From: Achromobacter xylosoxidans A8
Lineage (GTDB): Bacteria > Pseudomonadota > Gammaproteobacteria > Burkholderiales > Burkholderiaceae_B
Length of the DNA stretch: 64,000 nt
Assembly (NCBI RefSeq): GCF_000165835.1
Contig: NC_014640.1
Coordinates: 4,154,001-4,218,000, forward strand
Reading direction: 5' to 3'
The notes beneath the pieces are model-generated. The model was not told the DNA's origin and did not search any database. It saw nothing but the letters and a program-made list of their open reading frames with translations. Position numbers and translations under genes: made by a program. This document shows, piece by piece, positions 42,733 through 50,156 of this stretch (the first letter of the stretch is position 1; each line of letters starts with the position of its first letter).

Positions 42733-43665
42733 CTAGCCCGCTGACGCGTTAGCCAGCTGTGCCGCGAACACGCTGGGCGGCAGACCATCGGCAACCTGCT
42801 TGAAGGACTTTTCCAGCATGGAAGACAATTGATCGAACTGCCAGGGACTCGAGGAACTGATCTGGCGTATCTCTTCCGGATTGCTGTACAGCCCCACATC
42901 GAAACCGCCAGCGGACAGCGTGCGGCCAGTCAGCCAGCTCGATCGTTCGCTGGCAAGATACAGCACGATGGGCGCGATATTCTCCGGCATGAGCGCGGCT
43001 ATTCCGGGACTGTCCACATCGCCCACCTTCTTGTCGCTGGGAATCGTGCCGGTCAACCGGGTCGCGGCCACCGGCGCAATGGCGTTCGCCGTAACTCCAT
43101 ATCGCGCCAATCCTTGCGCCAACGAATACGTCAGGCCCACCACCCCCATCTTGGCTGCGGCGTAGTTCGCTTGCCCGGGAGACCCTTGCAAGCCCGAAGC
43201 CGAGGTGAAGTTGATGATGCGATAGTTCCCGTTCGGGTTGCGCTGCTGGCGGAAATAGGCCGCCGCCGGCTGGACAGTGCTGAAATGCCCCTTCAGGTGT
43301 ACGCGGACGACGGCATCCCAATCCGCCTCGGTCATGTTGAAGATCATTCGATCGCGCAAGATGCCCGCAACGTTGACGACGATATCGAGCTTGCCGAATT
43401 TCGCCACCGCCGTCTCGACCAGCCGCCGCCCGGTTGCCACGTCGGCAATGTCACCGGCGTCGGCAACGGCGCTGCCTTTCAGATCGTTGATCTGCTCGGC
43501 GACGCGATGCACCGGGCCGTTGTCGCCGCCAGTGCCGTCCGGGCCGGTACCCAAATCGTTAATGACCAGATTCGCGCCCTCTCGCGCGAAGGCGAGCGCG
43601 ATGGCAGCGCCAATTCCCTGTCCTGCTCCCGTGATGATCGCGGTACGGCCTTTCAGGATACCCAT
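42733..43665 (-). CDS. MFE-2-like SDR (3-hydroxyacyl-CoA dehydrogenase type)
   Basis: 310 residues from the ATG at 43665 (GGAG upstream); a TTG at 43671 would add two residues. SDR motifs TGAGQGIG, NVAGILRDRMIFNMTEADWD, FTSASGLQGSPGQANYAAAKMG (catalytic Ser, Tyr, Lys). The stretch VINDLGTGPDGTGGDNGP and RVHLKGHFSTVQPAA match the dehydrogenase domain of peroxisomal multifunctional enzyme 2/HSD17B4. It is downstream of the acyl-CoA ligase, 3 bp away. It should oxidise a 3-hydroxyacyl-CoA of a branched or cyclic acid. Confidence 0.88.
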   Translation of the reverse strand: MGILKGRTAIITGAGQGIGAAIALAFAREGANLVINDLGTGPDGTGGDNGPVHRVAEQINDLKGSAVADAGDIADVATGRRLVETAVAKFGKLDIVVNVAGILRDRMIFNMTEADWDAVVRVHLKGHFSTVQPAAAYFRQQRNPNGNYRIINFTSASGLQGSPGQANYAAAKMGVVGLTYSLAQGLARYGVTANAIAPVAATRLTGTIPSDKKVGDVDSPGIAALMPENIAPIVLYLASERSSWLTGRTLSAGGFDVGLYSNPEEIRQISSSSPWQFDQLSSMLEKSFKQVADGLPPSVFAAQLANASAG

Positions 43666-43667
43666 GC

Positions 43668-45209
43668 TCAAATCTCCATTTTGGATGTGTTGTAACGATC
43701 TCTGAGAACATTCCTCTGCAGCTTCCCCGCTTCCGTGCGGGGTAGCTCATCAAGAAATTCATACCTGCCCGGGCACTTGTAGCCGGCCAGGGTTTCGGCC
43801 GCGTAGGCCCGGAGTTCTTGAACCAAGGCTGCCCGGTCGCTGCCTGCGTCGGCAGGCTGTATCACCGCCAGGACGCTCTGCCCCCATTCCGGGTCGCTGA
43901 CTCCAATGACCGCAACATCCTTCACCGATCCGTGGGTAATCAGGCGGCCTTCGATTTCAGCGGGATAAATGTTCACGCCACCCGACAGGATCAGATCGTT
44001 GCGGCGGTCGAGAATGAACAAGAAGCCATCCTCATCGATGGTGCCGATGTCGCCAGCGGTCGCGTAGCCATCGTCAAGACGGGACGACCGGGTCTTTTCT
44101 TCATCGTTGTGATAGGAATAATCGGTCATCGCGCTACGCGCATAGATCATGCCTACTTCGCCCGCGGGCAGTTCCTGCCCATTCTCATCGACGATCCTGA
44201 GCACCGTTCCAGGTGCGGCCCGGCCCACCGTTCCTGGCTTGCTCAGCCAGTCCTCCGGGCCCACCATCGAGTACATGCCAGCCTCGGTCGAACCGAGGTA
44301 TTCCCAGATTTTTGGCCCGAGCCATTTCATCATCTTGAACTTGACATCGATCGGGCAAGGCGCGCCGGCATGCACCACGCACTTCAAGCTCGAAACATCG
44401 TATTTCTTGCGGTTTTCCAGCCGCAGCAATCTGACAAAATGGGTCGGCACCATGTGCACGGTCGATACCCGATATTTTTCGATATCCCGCAATGCCAGTT
44501 CGGCATCGAACTTGTTGCGGCAAACTATCGTATGGCCGCGATGCAGGGACATCATCGCCCATGCGGCAGGCGCCGAATGATAGAGGGGCGAGAACACCAG
44601 GTGACAACCAGGGTCATGAGAAACGCCAAACAGATCGAGCGCGTCCGGGAGGTTGCCGATGACATCCTCGGGGCTCTTGTCCGCGAGCTTGCGCTTCACG
44701 CCCTTGGGCCTGCCGGTAGTCCCGGATGTGTAGCCCATCCACGAGCCCGCGCTGCGTTGATCGGGGACGCGGCTGTCCGCCTTCAATTCGTCGAATCCGC
44801 CCCATCCACGCTCTCCTCCCTCGATGCTGAAGCGCATCGCTGGCAATTCGGCGGAGGCAAGGCCGGGCGCGAACTCATTTGACGCGATCAGCATCTTTGA
44901 GTCGCTATCGCGCAAGATGTAGACGATCTCCTCGGCAGTGAGGTGCCAATTGATCGGCACCATGTACAGCCCGAGCTGCCCCGTGGCCAATGCAAGCTCG
45001 AAATAAGCTTGACAGTTCTTTAGAAGCACGGCGACCGCGTCACCCCTACGCAGACCTCGCGCGCGAAGTCCATTCGACAGTCTGTTGACCTCGTCCAGCA
45101 ACTTGCCAAAGGTCGTCGTCGTTCCGTCCGCCTCGATGTACGCAATGCGCTCGGGATGCCTGCTGGCGAGGCTGTAGAAACCTTTCGATTCGGGTCCTTT
45201 GCCGTGCAT
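43668..45209 (-). CDS. Acyl-CoA synthetase (AMP-binding family)
   Basis: 513 residues from the ATG at 45209, chosen because GGAGGA lies 6 bp upstream; the frame extends 15 codons further. AMP-binding motif MGYTSGTTGRPKGVKRKL, then LVFSPLYHSAPAAWAMM, YLGSTEAGMYS (A5-type), YATAGDIGTIDEDGFLFILDRRNDLILSGGVNIYPAEIE and C-terminal KCPGRYEFLDELPRTEAGKLQR with the catalytic Lys. It activates a carboxylic acid with ATP and CoA. A 25-bp dyad lies 64 bp upstream of the start. Confidence 0.92.
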   Translation of the reverse strand: MHGKGPESKGFYSLASRHPERIAYIEADGTTTTFGKLLDEVNRLSNGLRARGLRRGDAVAVLLKNCQAYFELALATGQLGLYMVPINWHLTAEEIVYILRDSDSKMLIASNEFAPGLASAELPAMRFSIEGGERGWGGFDELKADSRVPDQRSAGSWMGYTSGTTGRPKGVKRKLADKSPEDVIGNLPDALDLFGVSHDPGCHLVFSPLYHSAPAAWAMMSLHRGHTIVCRNKFDAELALRDIEKYRVSTVHMVPTHFVRLLRLENRKKYDVSSLKCVVHAGAPCPIDVKFKMMKWLGPKIWEYLGSTEAGMYSMVGPEDWLSKPGTVGRAAPGTVLRIVDENGQELPAGEVGMIYARSAMTDYSYHNDEEKTRSSRLDDGYATAGDIGTIDEDGFLFILDRRNDLILSGGVNIYPAEIEGRLITHGSVKDVAVIGVSDPEWGQSVLAVIQPADAGSDRAALVQELRAYAAETLAGYKCPGRYEFLDELPRTEAGKLQRNVLRDRYNTSKMEI

Positions 45210-45272
45210 GGGTCTTCCTCCAATGATTTGCTGTGCAAACTCGGTCTCTTTCATCCGGAATTTGGCGCTTTT

Positions 45273-45297
45273 TTTACGGACGTTTTTTGTCTGTAAA
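45273..45297. promoter_or_regulatory. Candidate TetR operator, site 1 (upstream of acyl-CoA ligase)
   Basis: TTTACGGAC, 7-bp spacer, GTCTGTAAA: an imperfect inverted repeat (8 of 9) 64 bp upstream of the ligase start codon in a T-rich stretch. The same element in reverse orientation occurs at 46397-46421, with one arm difference out of 18 bases. The TetR at 48125-48850 is the likeliest binder. Confidence 0.65.
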
Positions 45298-45412
45298 TAA
45301 TAATATTGCGGTTCTTTGAGGTCAAGCGGCTAGGCAAATTGTCCGGTTTCGAGAGACGGGCGAACGAGTTCGCACGCGAGCGGCGCGTTGCCTTGAGGAC
45401 GACATTGTGGCG

Positions 45413-45832
45413 TCAATAGGCCGCCACTACCGCCTCGCCAATCACCTTCTGCGCACCGTTCTGGTCCGCGCAGCCCAGGCTTAGCTTGACGAGCTTATCC
45501 CCCTGCGCGGTGGACTTTTCAATCACGCGCCCGACGCAATGAGGCTTGTCGCCCACGTTCGTAATTCCCGTAAATCTCACTGACATGCTGCGGATGTCTT
45601 CCTGCGGTACCAGCTTGGTCAGCAACCTTCCCAGATATGCGGCCGAAAGCATGCCGTGCGCGAATACGTCCTGCATTTTTGCCTTTCTGGCGAAATCGAT
45701 ATCCACATGAATCGGGTTATGGTCGCCGGATGCGCCGCAGTACAACGCCAAGGTGGTCCGGGTGATGGCCGGTATATCCGTCAGCGCGATCTCATCTCCG
45801 ACCGAGATGGCAGAAAAATCAATTCTTTGCAT
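45413..45832 (-). CDS. MaoC-like enoyl-CoA hydratase, catalytic subunit (second copy)
   Basis: 139 residues. Asp37 and His42 in YCGASGDHNPIHVDIDFAR are the hydratase-2 catalytic pair, and VFAHGMLSAAYLGRLL follows. It is nearly identical in this region to the protein at 12527-12949. AAGGAGAATACCC precedes the ATG. With the hot-dog protein encoded 11 bp upstream it should form a two-subunit hydratase. The divergent genes for a DUF35 protein and a thiolase-fold protein complete a set like ChsH1-ChsH2-Ltp2 of steroid side-chain degradation. Confidence 0.87.
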   Translation of the reverse strand: MQRIDFSAISVGDEIALTDIPAITRTTLALYCGASGDHNPIHVDIDFARKAKMQDVFAHGMLSAAYLGRLLTKLVPQEDIRSMSVRFTGITNVGDKPHCVGRVIEKSTAQGDKLVKLSLGCADQNGAQKVIGEAVVAAY

Positions 45833-45843
45833 GGGTATTCTCC

Positions 45844-46290
45844 TTATCCGTTTCTACGCTCGACGATTGTGCTGCGAAGCTGCGCCACCGCGTCCCCATT
45901 GACGTCGCTCACGGCAGTTTCCAAGACGACAAAATGAAGCTGGCCGTCTTTCTTGTCGTATACGTCGGCCACCTTGGTTTCAAACTGCAGGACGTCTCCG
46001 GCATAGGCCATTTTTTTATAGGTGAAAGCCTGCTCGGCATGCAGAACGCGCGCCAGATCGAGTTGCAAGCGCGACATGGTATTGCTGGAGGCCGCGGCCT
46101 CTCCATTTAGGCAAAACAGGAAGGTCGGCGGAATCGGAATACCTCTGTAGCCGGCGGCAAGCGCCGCGGACTCTTCAAAGTAGATCGGATTGTTCTCTCC
46201 GATTGCTTTTGAGAAAAATTTCAACCGCCCCATCTCCGCCGTCGCGGTTCCCCGCGACAGGATCGTCCCGATATCAGTCGGCTCAGCCAT
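45844..46290 (-). CDS. FAS1-like/MaoC N-terminal dehydratase domain protein (second copy)
   Basis: 148 residues. Hot-dog domain with GRLKFFSKAIGENNPIYFEE in place of a catalytic Asp-His motif, PIPPTFLFCLNGEA and VLHAEQAFTYKKM. Non-catalytic partner of the MaoC subunit downstream and paralogue of 12963-13406. First gene of a minus transcript whose start faces the DUF35 gene across a 205-bp region containing the candidate TetR site. Confidence 0.82.
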   Translation of the reverse strand: MAEPTDIGTILSRGTATAEMGRLKFFSKAIGENNPIYFEESAALAAGYRGIPIPPTFLFCLNGEAAASSNTMSRLQLDLARVLHAEQAFTYKKMAYAGDVLQFETKVADVYDKKDGQLHFVVLETAVSDVNGDAVAQLRSTIVERRNG

Positions 46291-46396
46291 AGCGCATCTC
46301 CGTGGAAAAAGTTTTCGCTCTGGTACGCGCGGACGCCGCAGACCGCCAATCCCCTGCCTTCAGGACTGTTGACACGCCCGTACGCCAGCACTATTA

Positions 46397-46421
46397 TTTT
46401 CAGACTTATTTCGTCCGTAAA
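46397..46421. promoter_or_regulatory. Candidate TetR operator, site 2 (divergent promoter region)
   Basis: TTTTCAGAC (46397-46405), 7-bp spacer, GTCCGTAAA (46413-46421). Read on the opposite strand it is TTTACGGAC-N7-GTCTGAAAA, matching site 1 at 17 of 18 arm positions. It sits 106 bp upstream of the MaoC-pair start and 74 bp upstream of the DUF35 gene, so one site could control both directions. Confidence 0.65.
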
Positions 46422-46495
46422 TCGTAGCACGGAAATTGCAGAGATCAATAGCAAGTCAACGCAACGCCATCGTCAATCAAACCGAAACGACATTC

Positions 46496-46894
46496 ATGAA
46501 GCCCATACCTACACCAGACACCCTTCCATACTGGAACGCGGCAAAACAAGGCCGGCTCGAAATTCAACATTGCAATGATTGCGGCCAGTTCTACTTCTAT
46601 CCGGGGATTTTCTGCCGGCATTGCCTTTCCGATCAGGTCCGGTGGAAGCAGGTTTCCGGAAAAGCAAAGTTGATCTCCTATGTGATCAACCACCGGCCCA
46701 TCCCGGGCAATGAGGGCGCATCACCCGTCATCGCCCTGGTCCAGCTGGCCGAAGGCCCTCGCATGATGACCAACATCGTGGGCATCGCGCCCACACCGGA
46801 AAACCTGGCATTGGACATGGACCTGATCGTCGACTTTGTGCAGCGCGATGGCATATCGCTGCCCGTGTTTCAGCCCGAGGGAATCAGCAAATGA
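46496..46894 (+). CDS. DUF35 (zinc ribbon plus OB-fold) protein, probable aldolase partner
   Basis: 132 residues from the ATG at 46496; no clear Shine-Dalgarno. Zinc ribbon with Cys26, Cys29, Cys40 and Cys43, then an OB-fold (KAKLISYVINHRPIPGNE, GPRMMTNIVGI). DUF35 proteins assist thiolase-superfamily aldolases and deacetylases; in ChsH2-Ltp2 the DUF35 domain docks the aldolase. Here the stop overlaps the start of the thiolase-fold gene (ATGA), consistent with complex formation. Confidence 0.88.
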   Translation: MKPIPTPDTLPYWNAAKQGRLEIQHCNDCGQFYFYPGIFCRHCLSDQVRWKQVSGKAKLISYVINHRPIPGNEGASPVIALVQLAEGPRMMTNIVGIAPTPENLALDMDLIVDFVQRDGISLPVFQPEGISK

Positions 46895-48054
46895 GCGAAA
46901 AAAACATGCATGGCGGCAACGTGGTCATCGTGGGCGCCGCCGAAACCGATGAGATTGGCATCGTTCCCTCCAAATCCGTGATCGCGCTTCACGCCGAAGC
47001 CGCCAGAAACGCCCTGCGCGACGCAGGCTTGTCACCCTCGGACGTAGACGGCATCGCCACCGCAGGACTGATGCCGATGGAGGTTACGCACTATTTGGGG
47101 ATCACCCCCAGATGGATCGATGGCACGATGGTCGGCGGATGCAGCTTCCTTTCCCATGTGCGACACGCCGCGGCCGCCATCGCTTCGGGCGCCGCGAACG
47201 TGGTCCTCATCACGCATGGCGAGTCCGGCCGTTCACGAGTCGGGGCGCCCGCCTGGACCATCAACGCGGCGGCAGCGGAAGGACAATTCGAAGCGCCATA
47301 CGGGGCCGTGGCGCCATACTCGACCTTTACCGTGCCCGCCTTGCGCTTCCTGCATGACCGCGGCATGGGGCCGCGGGATCTCGCGGAAGTCGTGGTCGCG
47401 CAGCGAAAATGGGCCAGCCGCAACTCCCGCGCCTTGCGCCGAGAAATCGTCACGGCCGATGAAGTGTTGTCCGCGCCTGTCATCGCTTACCCGTTCACGC
47501 GCGACATGTGTTGCGTCGTCACGGACGGCGGCGGCGCCCTGGTATTGACCAGCGCCGAGCGGGCCGCGAACCTGCCTTCGGCGGACCGCGCGGTCTTCTT
47601 GCTGGGCTCCGGCGAATCCGCCGAATCACGGCTGGTATCGCAAATGGAAGACGTCAGTTCGTTCCAGTCCTTCCGCCGATCTTCCAAAGAGGCGTTCGAA
47701 ACCAGCGGAATCAGCCATGACGATGTGGACCATCTGATGTGCTACGACGCGTTCGCGCACTTGCCGCTATACATGCTCGAAGATATCGGATTCGTGGGCA
47801 AAGGCGAGTCCGGCGCCTTCATTGCCGAGGGCAATACGCTGCCGTCCGGCAGGCTGCCCATGAATACCAATGGAGGGGGGCTCTGCTACACTCATACGGG
47901 CATGTACGGCATGTTTGCCATTCAGGAAGCAGTACGCCAGTTGCGAGGCAGCGCCGAAGCTCAGGTCCAAGACGCGCAGCTTAGTTTTGTACAGGGCGTG
48001 GGGCTGTTTTTTGCGGCATCGACCAGTCTGGTACTAGCCGCCAGCCGCCCCTGA
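46891..48054 (+). CDS. Thiolase-fold protein, probable acyl-CoA aldolase (Ltp2-like)
   Basis: 387 residues. Thiolase fold with Cys84 in MVGGCSFLSHVRHAAAAI at the nucleophile position and His335 in GGGLCYTHTGMYGMFAIQEA. There is no cysteine after residue 332, so the C-terminal proton-transfer Cys of true thiolases is missing (SFVQGVGLFFAASTSL ends the chain). This loss plus coupling to a DUF35 gene resembles Ltp2-type aldolases, which split 3-hydroxyacyl-CoAs by retro-aldol cleavage. A non-thiolytic role is inferred. Compare the complete thiolase at 13435-14628. Confidence 0.83.
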   Translation: MSEKNMHGGNVVIVGAAETDEIGIVPSKSVIALHAEAARNALRDAGLSPSDVDGIATAGLMPMEVTHYLGITPRWIDGTMVGGCSFLSHVRHAAAAIASGAANVVLITHGESGRSRVGAPAWTINAAAAEGQFEAPYGAVAPYSTFTVPALRFLHDRGMGPRDLAEVVVAQRKWASRNSRALRREIVTADEVLSAPVIAYPFTRDMCCVVTDGGGALVLTSAERAANLPSADRAVFLLGSGESAESRLVSQMEDVSSFQSFRRSSKEAFETSGISHDDVDHLMCYDAFAHLPLYMLEDIGFVGKGESGAFIAEGNTLPSGRLPMNTNGGGLCYTHTGMYGMFAIQEAVRQLRGSAEAQVQDAQLSFVQGVGLFFAASTSLVLAASRP

Positions 48055-48104
48055 TTCCCGTAAGCGGGTATACGCCTGGCATCTGAGCGGTAAGTCCCCC
48101 CGAA

Positions 48105-48131
48105 GGAGCATGCGCGATGGCGGCATGCTCC
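48105..48131 (+). terminator. Terminator hairpin after the thiolase-fold gene
   Basis: GGAGCATGC (48105-48113), 9-nt loop, GCATGCTCC (48123-48131), followed by GTTTTGCTTTA. Perfect 9-bp stem with a T-rich tail, 50 bp after the stop codon. It overlaps the first possible start codons of the TetR gene. Confidence 0.55.
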
Positions 48132-48850
48132 GTTTTGCTTTATGGCGCGCCTTGCTCGCCATCCGCTTCGTATCCGAGGGCAGAATTCTGAATCCGTCTA
48201 CACCTGGCCGCGGCCGTCCAATAGATCCTACGCTCGAACCCCGGGTCTTTGCCGCAACACTCACCCTCTATAAAGAGCTGGGCTGGGCCGGACTGACCAT
48301 CGATGGCGTTGCGCGTGCGGCGAAAGTCGGTAAAGCCGCGATCTACAAGCGCTGGCCCAACAAGGAAGCCTTGATTGCGGACACCTTGCAGGACATGTCC
48401 GCCCCATTTCCGGATTTCGGCAATACCGGATCCCTGCGCGGAGATCTGGTCCACCTGGCGGTCGCCATCCTGCGATTCTATGCGCAGGGCTACGGGCTCA
48501 TCGTCGCCCGGGTCCATATCGAGGCAAAGCTCTTTCCGGAAGTACTGGGCAGATCGCTGGCAGGCTGGGAACGCCATAGCCGGGAACACGGACGCAAGAT
48601 CATCCTGCAGGCGATGGCGCGCAATGAAATCCCGAAAGACGTCTCCCCTGCCCTGGTACTCGATCTGGTCGCCGGCGCGCTGCTGAATCACTTCCTGTAC
48701 ACCCCAGACGACAAAATGGAATTGCTTCAGAAAAACTGCGCGAGCTATGCCGAAACGGTGGTCGACTTCGTGCTGCGCGGCGTGGGCTACCAACCCATCC
48801 CGCCTGACAGCTCGCCGGCCACTCCGGCCCGGCCAGCCCGCGGCTCATAG
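48125..48850 (+). CDS. TetR-family transcriptional regulator
   Basis: 241 residues if the ATG at 48125 is used; an ATG at 48110 is also in frame, but both lie in the terminator hairpin. The conserved part starts later (GRGRPIDPTLEPRVFAATLTLY). HTH: LTIDGVARAAKVGKAAIYKRWPNKEALI. The C-terminal ligand-binding helices contain FYAQGYGLIVARVHIEA. The true start may be a non-ATG codon between 48150 and 48190. It is the only regulator of this module and is the likely repressor at the two 9-7-9 dyads. Confidence 0.88.
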   Translation: MLRFALWRALLAIRFVSEGRILNPSTPGRGRPIDPTLEPRVFAATLTLYKELGWAGLTIDGVARAAKVGKAAIYKRWPNKEALIADTLQDMSAPFPDFGNTGSLRGDLVHLAVAILRFYAQGYGLIVARVHIEAKLFPEVLGRSLAGWERHSREHGRKIILQAMARNEIPKDVSPALVLDLVAGALLNHFLYTPDDKMELLQKNCASYAETVVDFVLRGVGYQPIPPDSSPATPARPARGS

Positions 48851-48894
48851 GGCGACATTTCCTGTATTGTGTCGGTGCCCGGCAAGATGCTTCA

Positions 48895-48906
48895 CTCATT
48901 AATGAG
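48895..48906. promoter_or_regulatory. Palindrome in the benE leader
   Basis: CTCATTAATGAG, a perfect 12-bp palindrome ending 8 bp before the benE start codon, in the place of a ribosome-binding site. Could be an operator or translation control element. Confidence 0.35.
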
Positions 48907-48914
48907 ATAAGTCC

Positions 48915-50120
48915 ATGGCCCACCCAGACACGATTCCAGCCGCTCCATCGTCATTCCCGGCAACCGAGCTGACGAACGCTTTCGTCGCCTTCCTGTTCTC
49001 CGCGTCCGCGCCGGTGGCCATCATCCTGAGCGCGGGCGTGAAGGGAGGCCTCAGCCAGGCGACTCTGGCTTCGTGGATATTTGCCGCATTCGTGCTCAAC
49101 GGCATCCTCACCATCGTGATGTCCGCCATCTACCGGCAGCCGCTCGCCTTCCTCTGGACCATCCCCGGCGCGGTGCTGGTCGCCAGCGCCCTGCAACATC
49201 TGCCCTTTGCCGAGGTCATCGGCGCCTATCTGCTGACCGCCGCGCTGATGCTGGTGCTGGGATTGACGGGCTGGGTCGGCGCCATCATGGACCGCATCCC
49301 CATGCCCATCGTCATGGGCATGGTCGCCGGCGTCTTCCTCAGCTTCGCGCTGGACTGGATCAAGTCGTTCGCATCCGATCCCTGGCTCGCGGGCGTCATG
49401 ACCGCCACCTTCTTCCTGGTCTCGGTCTTCCCTGCCGTGCAAAAGCGGCTATCGCCCATTATCGGCGCGCTGATCGCGGGAATAGGCGTGCTGATGTTCA
49501 TGGGACGAGCGCCACAGCTGGAACACGTGACGCTGGCGACCTCGGTGGCCAGCCCGCAGTTCTACGCGCCGGTATTCTCCTGGGCCGCGGCATTCGAGCT
49601 GGTGCTGCCTCTTGCGGTGACCGTGATCGCGGTGCAGAACGCGCAAGGGATTGCCGTGCTGAGGAATTCGCTGCATCGGCCGCCGGTCAATGCGATCACC
49701 AACGCCTGCGGCGTGTTCTCGGCGCTGACCGCCTGCCTGGGCTGCGTCTCGACCTGTCTGGCCGGTCCATCGAACGCCATCATCGCCTCCGGCGCCGACG
49801 CGTCGCGGCACTGGCTGGCCGCGATCTTCCTGGGCGTGATGGTGATCGTGTTCGGCCTGTTTTCGCCGCTGGTCACGCAGGCGCTGCTGGCCACGCCCGC
49901 CGCCTTCGTGGCCACGCTGGCGGGGCTGGCGCTCCTGCGCATCCTGCAAGGCGCGTTCCATACCGCTTTCCGCCAGCACTTCACGCTGGGCGCCCTGGTC
50001 GCCTTCCTGGTGACCCTGGGCGGCCTGCCCCTGCTTGGCATCGGCGCGCCGTTCTGGGGCGTGGTGTTCGGCGTGGCGACCAGCTTCATCCTGGAGCGCG
50101 CGGATTTTTCGAAGACCTGA
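48915..50120 (+). CDS. benE: Benzoate/H+ symporter, BenE family
   Basis: 401 residues with about 11-12 hydrophobic segments. BenE features: FVAFLFSASAPVAIILSAGVKGGLSQ, IYRQPLAFLWTIPGAVLVASAL, PMPIVMGMVAGVFLSFALDW and NAITNACGVFSALTACLGC. Inner-membrane importer for benzoate-type aromatic acids. No benzoate catabolic gene is adjacent; the ring-hydroxylating dioxygenase at 60935-64000 is 11 kb away, so a link is possible but not shown. The start lacks a strong Shine-Dalgarno. Confidence 0.92.
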   Translation: MAHPDTIPAAPSSFPATELTNAFVAFLFSASAPVAIILSAGVKGGLSQATLASWIFAAFVLNGILTIVMSAIYRQPLAFLWTIPGAVLVASALQHLPFAEVIGAYLLTAALMLVLGLTGWVGAIMDRIPMPIVMGMVAGVFLSFALDWIKSFASDPWLAGVMTATFFLVSVFPAVQKRLSPIIGALIAGIGVLMFMGRAPQLEHVTLATSVASPQFYAPVFSWAAAFELVLPLAVTVIAVQNAQGIAVLRNSLHRPPVNAITNACGVFSALTACLGCVSTCLAGPSNAIIASGADASRHWLAAIFLGVMVIVFGLFSPLVTQALLATPAAFVATLAGLALLRILQGAFHTAFRQHFTLGALVAFLVTLGGLPLLGIGAPFWGVVFGVATSFILERADFSKT

Positions 50121-50156
50121 TGGCCAAAATCGAGCGGACGGCGCACAAGTACTGAC

